Below are positions 1 through 11,117 of a stretch of 64,000 bases of DNA, piece after piece. This DNA is from Nemertoderma westbladi (lineage: Eukaryota > Xenacoelomorpha > Nemertodermatida > Nemertodermatidae). The position numbers were made by a program, and so were the translations under genes. Numbering within the stretch: the first letter of the stretch is position 1; every line of letters starts with the position of its first letter. The notes beneath the pieces were generated by a model. The model made no database searches, was not told the DNA's origin, and saw nothing but the letters and a program-made list of their open reading frames with translations. The DNA lies in assembly GCA_032718475.1 (NCBI GenBank), contig JAUCBJ010007043.1, forward strand, positions 1 through 64,000, in the 5' to 3' direction.

Positions 1-1219
1 CACACCCACCCCATCCCCATACTCCAGCCTACATCCACACCCACCCCACCCCCATACTCCAGCCTACATCCACACACACCCACCCCACCCCCATACTCCA
101 GCCTACATCCACACACTCCCACCCCACCCCCATACTCCAGCCTACATCCACCACACCCACCCCACCCCCATACTCCAGCCTACATCCACCCACACCCACC
201 CCACCCCCATACTCCAGCCTACATCCACACCCACCACCCACCCCACCCCCATACTCCAGCCTACATCCACACACTCCCACCCCACACCCATACTCCAGCC
301 TACATCCACACCACCCACCCACCCCACCCCCATACTCCAGCCTACATCCACACCCACCCACCCCACACCCATACTCCAGCCTACATCCACACACACCCAC
401 CCGACCCCCATACTCCAGCCTACATTCACACCCACCCACCCCACACCCATACTCCAGCCTACATCCACACACACCCACCCCACCCCCATACTCCAGCCTA
501 CATCCACACACACCCACCCGACCCCCATACTCCAGCCTACATCCACACACACCCACCACACCCCCATACTCCAGCCTACATCCACACACACCCACCCCAC
601 CCCCATACTCCAGCCTACATCCCCACACACCCACCCCACCCCCATACTCCAACCTACATCCACACACACCCACCCCACCCCCATACTCCAGCCTACATCC
701 ACACACACCCACCCCACCCCCATACTCCAGCCTACATCCACACACTCCCACCCCACACCCATACTCCAGCCTACATCCTCCCACACCCACCCCACCCCCA
801 TACTCCAGCCTACATCCACACCCACCCACCCCACCCCCATACTCCAGCCTACATCCACACCCACCCACCCCACCCCCATACTCCAGCCTACATCCACACA
901 CTCCCACCCCACACCCATACTCCAGCCTACATCCACACACACCCACCCCACCCCCATACTCCAGCCTACATCCACACACACCCACCCCACCCCCATACTC
1001 CAGCCGACATCCACACACACACCCACCCGACCCCCATACTCCAGCCTACATCCACACACACCCACCCCACCCCCATACTCCAGCCTACATCCCCACACAC
1101 CCACCCCACCCCCATACTCCAACCTACATCCACACACACCCACCCCACCCCCATACTCCAGCCTACATCCACACACACCCACCCCACCCCCATACTCCAG
1201 CCTACATCCACACACTCCC
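1..1219. repeat. 39-bp minisatellite, about 31 copies
   Basis: Tandem array with a C-rich unit of about 39 bp containing catactccagcctacatcca followed by a variable CA/CCCA stretch. Units differ by small indels (35-42 bp) and point changes. Because 39 is divisible by 3, long open frames run through the array on the minus strand (13-residue periodic Cys/Gly/Trp peptides); these are repeat artefacts. The array probably lies in an intron upstream of the first visible Delta exon, and it continues off the left edge of the window. Confidence 0.95.
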
Positions 1220-1581
1220 ACCTTTATGAATTCACTGCGGACTGTAAAATGTACTGTTACACAGCTGTAAAATAATATAAAAAATGTCACAATGATATAG
1301 AGCCGTAGGTATTGATCCATTTATATCTACATGAAATTGTACTTATGTACCTTAATCACGACCATTTGACAACCTAACAATCGAATTATTTTGAGAGCCA
1401 TTAGAATATTGACTCATAATAAAATAAATATTGCATATTGCCAATAAAGTACAAACAACTTGGTGTTGGAACGTACATACTTGACATGGTCGGAAAGGGT
1501 GAATGAATGTTATTACGAGACCAACTATCGTGAAATCAACCCTCGACCCTAAATCACACATAATTGTTTATTGCTTTGCAG
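1220..1581 (+). other. Intronic sequence before first visible Delta exon
   Basis: AT-rich DNA between the minisatellite and the exon at 1582. It ends in a T-rich tract and a CAG acceptor (ttgctttgcag, AG at 1580-1581). No other feature is seen in it. Confidence 0.5.
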
Positions 1582-3830
1582 ACCTCACCTTCTGCAGCCA
1601 TTATACACCTTGTCTCAATGGTGGAACATGTACCAATTCTGGTCGCGGAAGTTACACGTGCAAATGTCCAATTGGTTGGAATGGAACCAACTGTGAAACG
1701 CAAGTAAATGACTGTCGCGACACTCCAACACCATGTAAAAACGGAGGAACATGTCAGGTTTGTACTCCAGTACAGCTTTGATTGGCTCATTATGAATTAG
1801 TATTTTTTAGGTCCGCGTAGCGAGACCTCTAGTATTCCCTCCGTTGTTGTTTTTGTTGTTGGTGTTGTTAATTTCTTGTGAATTTATATTCCGGTAAATG
1901 TTTTTCTTTTTGTTGTAAGATTGGTAGTAAGCCATTCAAGGAGAGAGTTCATGCGTTAGTAGACGCAGAGCTTTATGCGATTTCGCGCTTGTTTTAATTA
2001 AATGTACGTTGGCCCGTGTAAGGTGTCTAGAGTTTATGATAGTATGTTTTCATTAATAATAATGATATTTTGACTTTTAGGATTCTCACAACAGCTACTA
2101 TTGTGCTTGTCTGCCTGGCTACTCCGGTATCAGCTGCGAGTTTTACGGCTCATCTTGCGAGCAACAACCATGTCGCAACGGGGCCTTTTGCGTTGACAAC
2201 GGTGATTCATTCAAGGGTTACAGTTGTAGTTGTTTACCCGGTTACCAGGGTGATAACTGCGAGGTCCCAATCCCGCAATGCAGTTCAGATCCCTGCTTAA
2301 ATGGTGAGGCAATTAATTATTAGTTATATTGTTGTAATAAGTTGAACAAGAATCGCAAAAACCCAATATAAACTACTACTACTACGATCGGCATGCTGCA
2401 TTGCAGCTGCATTATATATATTACATATATATTAAGAATGGTGTGCAGGCTTGTCGACAATATTGCGCGGCCACAACTCCCTATCACCCATGACAGTTGC
2501 TAGATCATCCGCATCTTCAAGGCCAGTGTCCTTTAAGATGCGTCCCATCTCAAGAAAGTTGTCTTACTTGCCATGCATATTCACTCCAAAGCACAAGATT
2601 ATGCACTGGCTGGTTCTCACGGCGAGAGCAATGTCCATGTCTACGGCATGTGCGACACAGCCCCACTCTATCTATTTATTTTACGTTACAGGCGGGCAAT
2701 GCGTTGAGAAAGATGGATCTTTCCATTGCGTCTGTCAAGCGGGATATGGAGGCGATCGCTGCGAAGAGAACGTGGACAACTGCGAGGATTCCCCATGTCT
2801 GAACGGGGGGATTTGCTACGACGGAGATAACTCGTTCACGTGTCAGTGCACGGAACACTTCTCAGGCTCTGTGTGTGAACACGGCGTAGACAAGTGCATA
2901 TTCAATCCGTGTACGAATGGGGGAACATGCGTCGACGAACCAACAGACTTTAAATGCATATGCCCACCGATATTCGCGGGTAAAACATGCGGTGAACTCG
3001 CCACGAGCAGTTGTTTAAACAACCCTTGCCGCAACGGGGGCACCTGTCGCGACTCTTTCATCGGGTTTGAGTGCATCTGCACGGCGGGTTTCACGGGGGA
3101 GGTCTGCAACACTGCGGTCGTGTCTCCCGGAACGCAAGACGCCCAGGACGCTCTGACACCTCCGGAACCGTGGTCACACTACGGCGTTCTGTCCCGCGAC
3201 CAACAGATCGCTATATACTCGGCGCTGGGAGCGCTAATTCTTATTCTCGTACTCTGCGTTCTGTTTCTGCTGTACAGACGGACTAAGTCGAACCGTCGGA
3301 AACGGGATGAACTAAACATTTCCACGACGTCATCTATTGACTCGTCAACCCCGGTTACAATCATGAACAATACTACTAATAGTCTGTATACAGAGAAACT
3401 TTCCAATATTAGAAAGAGTAAGGATATTAATAGCAAACTCGATAATTCGTATTACTCGCGGGCGGACAAAAGCGTAAGCGATAAGTTGGGTCTAAACGCG
3501 GGTGATTATTCGTCGCAAAAACAAATGAGTCCGTTGCCTAACAGAACTCCGGAAGGCATATCGTACACGGGCCCTCCGTGCAACAAAGCCAAAGAGTTAA
3601 ACTATTCGCTTAATATATCGAGCAACTTGGATTCCAGTACAATAAACTCGAACCGTTTACTAGACGAGATTGTCGTTAAGACGTCCAATAATAGTGCGAG
3701 TAACTCGTCGAACCAGAGATTCATCTGCAGCGTGACTGCAACTGAGTCCTCCTTAGCTATGAATTCCTCGCCAACTTCTCAGGAAACCGGTGTGTCTAGA
3801 AGCGAAACCGAGCAGAAGTTTACCACTGAG
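1582..3830 (+). CDS. Delta-like Notch ligand, 3' exons (EGF repeats, TM, cytoplasmic tail)
   Basis: Three exons read in phase: 1582-1757 (acceptor AG 1580-1581, donor CAG|gtttgt), 2081-2303 (ttttag acceptor, G|gtgagg donor) and 2692-3830 (acceptor at 2690-2691, donor GAG|gttagt). Joined, they encode seven complete EGF modules with the usual six-Cys spacing and CxNGGxC cores; the fourth (CLNGG|QC) is made only by joining exons 2 and 3. A hydrophobic transmembrane segment of about 20 residues follows (IYSALGALILILVLCVLFLL), then a basic stop-transfer (YRRTKSNRRKR) and a Ser/Asn-rich cytoplasmic tail of about 190 residues. This is the layout of the C-terminal half of Delta/DLL ligands, which bind Notch on neighbouring cells. 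The signal peptide, MNNL and DSL domains would lie left of the window and are not visible, so another EGF-TM protein is possible. The Delta call leans on the C-terminal motif described in the next exon. Confidence 0.72.
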
Positions 3831-5655
3831 GTTAGTGTTTGTGCTTTTATTGTATGTGAAAGGGTAATTCGAAAGTGCAAGTGGCTGAGCTGGTTAGCGC
3901 TACTGATGAGTCCTGTTAGGCCGAAACGTACGTATAGCGCAAGTTCAACCCCCGGTGACGCGCTTTCTCATTTTGTCCACTTCTGAACAAAACCATTTAC
4001 ATTACATAATTAATTCAAATGCGTAGTTTGCCAACGTTTACTAGTGTTCGGACCCCAGTCAACCATGAAAAACATTCGAGAATATTATTTTAAATGTATC
4101 AATTAATTGTTTTAAATTTAATATTAAATCATGATTTCCACAATAAAATATGCATCTATTGAGAGGGGCAGACGAAGTAATCGCATCGATTATTAATGGC
4201 ATAGCGATGAGTGACGGCGTGGTTGTTGCTTCAATTAATTTACGGCATCTGGATCTTCCCAGGAAAATTATTGATTTAAATGCGGATTTCATGGAAATTT
4301 CTTCCTAATGCCATTATTGCCTGGTTTTAGTATATTAGCCGGGTTGGTTGGACTAGGTTGATTTTTTGTTTACCTCTCGTATCTTTCCCTCTCATACTTA
4401 CGGCCTCCGGTTGCGTGTTCGTGAAGACAGAGTACTTTTTAAGATCTTAAGCAACATAACGTGGTGGTAAGGATTACTAAGTACTTAAGATATATAACGG
4501 AAACGTCAATAATTGTTCTAGAAACACATACGTTATTAGAATTATAATGTATTGTAATAGTTATTCTTAATAAAAGTCTACAGTTCCAATACAAGCCTCA
4601 GTTGTTGTTAGAATCTGTGAGACCGACCGTATAGTTCGAACTAAAACTAAAACACAATGCAATTTCAACATATTTGTTCCTGGTAAACTGTAGTCAAGCA
4701 TCATTGATCACTACTGACCAGCTATTTATTGACAATTTTTGGAAATTTTATTGCACACATTAATTATTCAGTTGTAAGTATGTTGCCATTGTGATAGAAA
4801 GCACAATATTATATACATGCTCTGAATCAATGCCGACAGACACAGAAAAAAGGCTCCCCCCCCCCCTCCCCCACCCCATTCATTCAATCAAGGATTGTAG
4901 GGATAGAGCTGGGTTTTGGCAATGAGATGGTAGGCCTACCCTAATTAATTGTAGAAAACTCAATTAATTATATATGGCATATCCAACATTAGTTGGATTC
5001 AGGGATGTGGTGTCCTCACCAATGATAGCCCACCAAGGACTAGCAGCTCAGGCTCGACTGCTTCACGGAAAGTCCGACCTTTACCTTTAGCTACTCAATT
5101 AGGATGTTTTATGGAACCTAAATTCAAAAGCTGCCTAATTAATGACCGACAATGTATTCCATTCCATTTGTGGATGTGGAGGTCTTCTTTTCTTTCGAAC
5201 TCTTCATTTGTGGCCCCAGATGGCAGAGAAGTAGTATAACCCACATCCACCCAGAGTTGCTCAGAACCAAGTTTGGTTTCTTTTTCTCATATGTGTAAAA
5301 AGTTCCGCTCTCCCTCCAATATGCAATTGAATCAACAAAGTTGGTGTTTCGCTCATGATACACGAGACTTTATCAGATTGAGGGAAGAATATCTCCCCCC
5401 AAGAAAGAGACCCGTCCGATATTTAATCTTAACTGCAGCTAATTTAATGATGTGCTAGAATGTTTATGGGAGAATCTTTAAGGTTAATTAAGAAAAGGAA
5501 TGCCTGTTCATCACCCCATTGGGTGATCTTCTACAGTAAACCCCCCCCCCCCCCCCCCCCCCCCGCTCTATCTAGTATGTTGTAATGATTATATAAATGA
5601 GTAGCTATTTCAATGAGGTAATTGTTATCAGTTATTTTATATTTGTTTATTTCAG
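3831..5655 (+). other. Last intron of the Delta-like gene
   Basis: Inferred intron from gttagt (3831) to ttatttcag (AG 5654-5655). Reading through the donor gives a low-complexity tail that stops at 3986, which looks like intron translation. The intron is AT-rich and holds two C tracts (about 4857-4866 and 24 Cs at 5541-5564). I see no coding sequence in it. Confidence 0.5.
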
Positions 5656-5661
5656 GTTTGA
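5656..5661 (+). CDS. Terminal coding micro-segment of Delta-like gene (Val-stop)
   Basis: The 3830 donor is in phase 0. Joined to the strong acceptor ttatttcag at 5655, the next codons are GTT TGA, so the protein ends FTTEV. Vertebrate DLL1 and DLL4 end in ATEV, a class I PDZ ligand (x-T-x-V), so this splice recreates the expected Delta C-terminus. The rest of this exon would be 3' UTR. Other acceptors in the 1.8-kb intron cannot be excluded without RNA data. Confidence 0.5.
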   Translation, partial: V

Positions 5662-7315
5662 CGTCATCTATATGATGCATCCCGAACACAGATGCTCCAG
5701 TGAGAAAGAAAAAGATACTCTTTCGATATATTCCCGAATAACATTAGGTCGGAAAACGACTATTTTGATCAATAATGAGAATATAATTAATATTCAAAAT
5801 GATTACTCATTCACGGGTGTGTTACTGCGGCGTGCGGTGTAGCCGCTCGGGCAAAGTGCAATTCGGTACGGGGGAAGATATCTCGATGACAGAGGCGTCA
5901 AACTAATCGTTAAATTAGTTAATAATAATAATAATGAAAACCAACCTATATTGACCACAAACGTAAATTGAGTACATAATGCAGGAATCATTCCGGTAAA
6001 GGTTTGGTGAATGAAATTCATCCTGGGATCAAAAATAACATTGTTTGTTTGTGTCACTAGTGTTAATTTTATATTTGTTTCTGAAGTCGTGACCAGATGC
6101 GACGATATATTAATTTTTGTACTTTTAACCTTTGAAGGAACCACCAGTCTGCAGTTTAATTAGGCCTTCAGGCATGTGCTTTAAATTCTTTCATTAGATA
6201 TAATTGTAATGGATATTATTACTATTAATATTCACAAAGTGATTTTTATCGAACAGATTGATTGACTTCTAGAATAATATTGTTTTATATTACTAGGAAC
6301 TACTTTATTTTTTGGGTGTAATTTAAACCCGACAAACGCCCAGTTCCACTCGTACCAGTAGGCCTACGTAGTCTAACAGTAATCAGTATAATTATGGTTA
6401 TAATTACGTATCACGAGTATTAATTTATATGAAGTATGGTAAAAATATTGACTAATTTTATTTTTTAATAGTAATTTCCATTAATTAGTTAGTTACACAC
6501 TGCCTGATTTCTTAGAAATTTTACAAACGTTGGCTATGAATCTTAATAGATAATGTGCTAATTCTTGAAATTAATACATTTATCAAGTTGTTTTGGTAAG
6601 CTGAATTTACCACAAGCAAAATTTTGTATATATCATTGATTTTTTTAATACAAACTTAATTATGAAGGATTGTCTTGCCTTAACCTGCATTAACCTGCCT
6701 TTTCTAAAGAGACATACAGACTTCGTGACTCTCTGTGAACGGAAACAAAAAGACATGGGTTTCTCGGAATAGTGATTCATGTGAACGGTGTGACCCTCAG
6801 ACCTCATCCATTTTTATTTTCTAAACAAAACAACAAACTCACAGCTACAGATCGTTGATATGTCATGTTATTCTTGTCTGTATTTAAACCCGTGTCAGAA
6901 GATATGGCGCCAAACCTTCCATCTATGTGAAACACAAACATAGCAGAGTCTCATCTGATTCTGATGGATATGTAAGAGAGGCAAGTTCCAAACGGTTTCC
7001 GAATCCCCTCTGACTACCAATCAGTCTACCCATGTCTTTCACTAATCCTAATCTCAAGACCAACTCATACTGTCATGTCATACACTATCTTCTTTCTGAC
7101 ATAGGACTCCTCACGCCCTACTTTTTTATTGCTTCTTGCTTGATATTCTTTATGCACAGAGATGCGAAGGTCGACCGACCATCACAATACTTTCTATTAT
7201 TTATTTGGCTTCTGAATATCCATAGTGATGGCTCTTCATAATCTAAGTGGACAATAAAGGCCGGCCGGCTTCACTGGCGTTTTGTCATCGAAATTTCCCC
7301 CGTGCTCCTCTCTAA
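5662..7315. other. 3' UTR and intergenic DNA, no gene seen
   Basis: AT-rich sequence with short scattered open frames, none of which resembles a known family. The first part is probably the 3' UTR of the Delta-like gene. No clear poly(A) signal stands out. Confidence 0.4.
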
Positions 7316-7440
7316 CTAAGAATATAAGACAACGTATAGTGAGTTCCTCCAGTTCTTAACATTTTCCGACGGACGCCTATTATATTTTGAGGAAGTCTGT
7401 TCCATAGAAAAGGCCCTAAACCCTTGATGCATGGAGGCCT
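7316..7440 (-). mobile_element. Dead LINE fragment (C-terminus of RT ORF)
   Basis: On the minus strand, one frame reads RPPCIKGLGPFLWNRLPQNI. This fits the Gly-Pro-x-LWN-x-LP signature found near the C-terminus of many CR1/Jockey-like reverse transcriptase ORFs. The reading frame closes quickly on both sides, so only a short decayed 3' piece remains. The sequence on to about 7880 may also derive from it but is not recognisable. Confidence 0.45.
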
Positions 7441-8092
7441 TTCGACCTATGTCCCGGTAGTATTGTATGTGCCCAATAACTGATGGAGTGTAGTTTACCC
7501 GCGGTTGCGCTAATACAACCATCTGTCGGCATTTATAGGCATTATCGCTGCTACTGTAAGCGTAGATTTGCTTAATGTTGCGGCTGCCTGGCTAACGTTG
7601 GTCATTGACTCCACTGTACATGGCCGTATTCCCGTATCCACCATTTGTGAGTAATTCCTCGTTTTGATGCTAGGTGGCTCTTGTTAGAGCTGTATAGTAT
7701 AAGGTCTTGCGGTTGCTCTTTCCACTGGTCGTACAGAATGTATATTGTTTCATGCGTATTGGGAATTACAGAGCTCATATAAAGTTCGTAGTTTTCCATG
7801 GGTGAATTAGTAGGTGAGCATGTAACATGTGGTAGTTTGAATATAATTATAAATGTATAAGACCCTTGAGACAAAGTGTGCAGTCATAGGAGTCAACTAA
7901 CATACTGTAAAATGCATCAGCCATCCAACCAGCTGTCTACAGCCTCTGTTCTCTCCCGTACGATGACGCATCAGCATTCATTCCTCAGTATACGCTGTGT
8001 GGCGGAAACTTACAATAAAACAATAAAAATATGCCATTAATATGTGGATTAAAGGTTAAACGATCGTACGACGCGTAAATTGATATTGATAC

Positions 8093-8178
8093 AGACAACT
8101 TGTGTCCGTACAACTCGTGTCCGTACAATCGTGTCCGTACAACTCGTGTCCGAACAATCGTGTCCGTATAACTCATCT
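8093..8178. repeat. Short tandem repeat, 15-17 bp unit
   Basis: About five imperfect copies of a unit like cgtgtccgtacaact. The DNA on both sides (7880-9528) is AT-rich with no gene that I can support. Confidence 0.75.
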
Positions 8179-9528
8179 CCAGAATCGAGTCTGTAAATCT
8201 AACCAGTGTATTTGAGTTATAGTTTATGATCTATTGATACTAAATTTTACAAAATATTATTATTGTAAAACACATTGGGCTTTCTAAAGAACACACAGAA
8301 AGAACACTTAAAATTGAAGGTTAAATTCAGCTTTATACTTTTACTATACATATATTCGGTAAATGTGCAGCAACTGTTAGCTACGATCTTATTTGAGTTT
8401 GATGACGTTTTCTAATTTCTAATGTAATATAAGGTATTTAATTAAACATATATGACTATAGAATACTTTACATACATGTGCTGTGCCTATTTTTAATGAA
8501 TATTAAATTAACTATTTTGGTGTAATAAATACAGTAAGTTGGTACCGGTATGTAGCTAGTCCTTCAAGTGTACCTTCAAACTGAAACTTGTCATGGAATA
8601 CCAGATGGAGAACTAGTGGAGATTTAAATCTGCAAACCGCGTAAATGACTTGCCCCATATTTCCAATTGTCACTTAAATTCATAGGTTAGGTCTACTGTT
8701 TTGATCTTATTGGGGAATCCATCACTCAGCCGCGGAAAATAAAATTTGATATATTATTTCTAGTTTTGGGTTATTTTTTTAAGCGTTTTTAAACTTTGAT
8801 AATCAAATAGAACATTAGTTCTATTCAAACGATGTTTTTATTGTTTATTCTTATATATTTTTACATGTACGGCTATGTCTAGTATTCCATGACCCTCATC
8901 ATTTTGTTGCCTATTTCAATACTGCCCGAAGATCTCCAGAAATATGGATACTGCCTAGGAAATAAATAGTTTATTATGATTTTTGTTGTACATAAATATT
9001 AATTGACTTTTATGAGTTTTTGATCGTATTTACGCGAATCTAATATTATTATAAAACATAAAACCCACCCGCAATTTAACTTTCTTTTAAATTATATTCG
9101 TGTCAATAGAATATCCCATGGCGAATAAGTTAGATGTTAGATTGGATTTATCTATATCATCGCGGTTACGTTTACCTAACTAAGCCCTCAAAAAAATAGC
9201 TTATTTTTTGCTTTCAAAATTAAAAAAAAATAAAAGATAATCTTTGAACTCTTGACACTGGGACGTCACATCAGTCAGTCTGAATACGAATAATACCGTC
9301 TGTAATAAGATATAATAATGTCTGTTTTAATAACAGAAGAGGATAATACTTCAAACATATTATTATTGAATGGGTTTAATCTGACATTTATGTATTAACC
9401 TCAATTACGTGGAAATGACTTTACTGTTTGTTGTGACACTTTTAGTCGAGACGGGGGTGTAGGGCGTGACTTGGCGCAAATCCCTTATAATAATGCGCGA
9501 ATTAACCTTGACAATTATTATGAATTGA

Positions 9529-9578
9529 GGGAAAGGAGCAGGTTGTAGTGACACGTTATTCTAACAAAAACAATAAAC
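9529..9578 (+). repeat. Dispersed repeat family, copy A (head)
   Basis: Starts gggaaaggagcaggtt and ends aaaacaataaac. Related copies lie at 34244-34195 and 35760-35712 (both reversed), 46418-46465 and 46484-46533. In copy A the head runs directly into the CCAAT-bearing minisatellite. The shared block is about 50 bp, with a conserved core GGAGCAGGTTAC and a distal AACCAAAACAATAAAC. Confidence 0.7.
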
Positions 9579-9579
9579 T

Positions 9580-10771
9580 AAGCCAATAGAATGGGTTACA
9601 GGTTTATTTTTGGGACACCAATAGAACGGATAACAGGTTTATTTTTGGGAAGCCAATAGAACGGATAACAGGTTTATTTTTGGGAAGCCAATAGAACGGA
9701 TAACAGGTTTATTTTTGGGAAGCCAATAGAACGGATAACAGGTTTATTTTTGGGAAGCCAATAGAACGGATAACAGGTTTATTTTTGGGAAGCCAATAGA
9801 ACGGATAACAGGTTTATTTTTGGGAAGCCAATAGAACGGATAACAGGTTTATCTTTGGGAAGCCAATAGAACCGATAACATGTTTATTTTTGGGTAGCCA
9901 ATGGAACGGATAACAGGTTTATTTTTGGGAAGCCAATAGAACGGATAACTGGTTTATTTTTGGGAAGCCAATATAACGGATAACTGGATTATTTTTGGGA
10001 AGCCAATAGAACGGATAACAGGTTTATTTTTGGGAAGCCAATAGAACGGATAACAGGTTTATCTTTGGGAAGCCAATAGAACGGATAACAGGTTTATTTT
10101 TGGGAAGCCAATAGAACGGATAACAGGTTTATTTTTGGGAAGCCAATAGAACGGATAACTGGTTTATTTTTGGGAAGCCAATAGAACGGATAACTGGTTT
10201 ATTTTTGGGAAGCCAATAGAACGGATAACAGGTTTATTTTTGGGAAGCCAATAGAACGGATAACTGGTTTATTTTTGGGAAGCCAATAGAACGGATAACT
10301 GGTTTATTTTTGGGAAGCCAATAGAACGGATAACAGGTTTATTTTTGGGAAGCCAATAGAACGGATAACAGGTTTATTTTTGGGAAGCCAATAGAACGGA
10401 TAACAGGTTTATTTTTGGGAAGCCAATAGAACGGATAACAGGTTTATTTTTGGGAAGCCAATAGAACGGATAACAGGTTTATTTTTGGGAAGCCAATAGA
10501 ACGGATAACAGGTTTATTTTTGGGAAGCCAATAGAACGGATAACTGGTTTATTTTTGGGAAGCCAATAGAACGGATAACAGGTTTATTTTTGGGAAGCCA
10601 ATAGAACGGATAACATGTTTATTTTTGGGAAGCCAATAGAACGGATAACAGGTTTATTTTTGGGAAGCCAATAGAACGGATAACAGGTTTATTTTTGGGA
10701 AGCCAATAGAACGGATAACAGGTTTATTTTTGGGAAGCCAATAGAACGGATAACAGGTTTATTTTTGGGAG
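9580..10771 (+). repeat. 35-bp minisatellite carrying a CCAAT box in every unit, about 34 copies
   Basis: The unit is AGCCAATAGAACGGATAACA followed by ggtttatttttggga (35 bp). It is very homogeneous, with a few single-base variants (aca/act, ttttt/tcttt). The first unit is diverged (gaatgggttacagg, gggacacc), as expected of an array edge. A single-copy version of the same unit, in the same context, sits in dispersed-repeat copy B at 34.15 kb, so this array arose by expansion inside that repeat. Confidence 0.95.
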
Positions 10772-11117
10772 TAATCAGCTGTCATTTGCATCGATTTTCC
10801 ATATTTGCATCAGTCCGAGCCGGGCTATATATACACTGGGTTCTGGGGGCCCAGTGCTATTGATTAATAATTTGTATCGGATTTATAGATTTGCGGTTCC
10901 TTCGGGTGGTGTTTTCCAATAAATTGTATGGATTTTGTGGTTCAGTCCAAGTATATTCGCAAGGCATTATATATCCGCTCGCTGTAAGTTCCGGTTCAAT
11001 TGTCTTCATAGCAGCTTGTAACACATGTTGGTGTGACTAGTCGTTTATTGTTTTGGCCGTTATTGTCACTGTTGCTTTACTAAGCAATGGAAACATGCCG
11101 TGTACGTAAAGGTAAGA
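10772..11117 (+). promoter_or_regulatory. Promoter-like region: two octamers, TATA box, possible first exon
   Basis: Directly after the CCAAT array come two perfect ATTTGCAT octamers (10784-10791 and 10803-10810) and a TATATATA box (10826-10833). The order CCAAT, octamer, TATA is that of animal polymerase II promoters, for example those of some histone genes. An ATG at 11087 opens eight codons (METCRVRK) that run into a consensus donor AAAG|GTAAGA at 11111-11117, which could be a first coding exon. No matching second exon is recognised downstream. The motifs are seen; promoter function is inferred. Confidence 0.35.

Noticed and set aside
1-1320. Long minus-strand frames with Cys/Gly/Trp-rich 13-residue periodicity
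   Set aside because: They are translations of the 39-bp minisatellite; the unit length is a multiple of three, several frames are open at once and there is no gene context.
3831-3986. Read-through C-terminus of the Delta-like protein
   Set aside because: A consensus donor precedes it, its composition changes to intron-like residues, and splicing gives the expected PDZ-ligand end. It is kept only as a possible retained-intron isoform.
5597-5842. 81-codon plus-strand frame around the last Delta exon
   Set aside because: It is in another phase from the incoming splice; in the right phase the exon stops after one codon.
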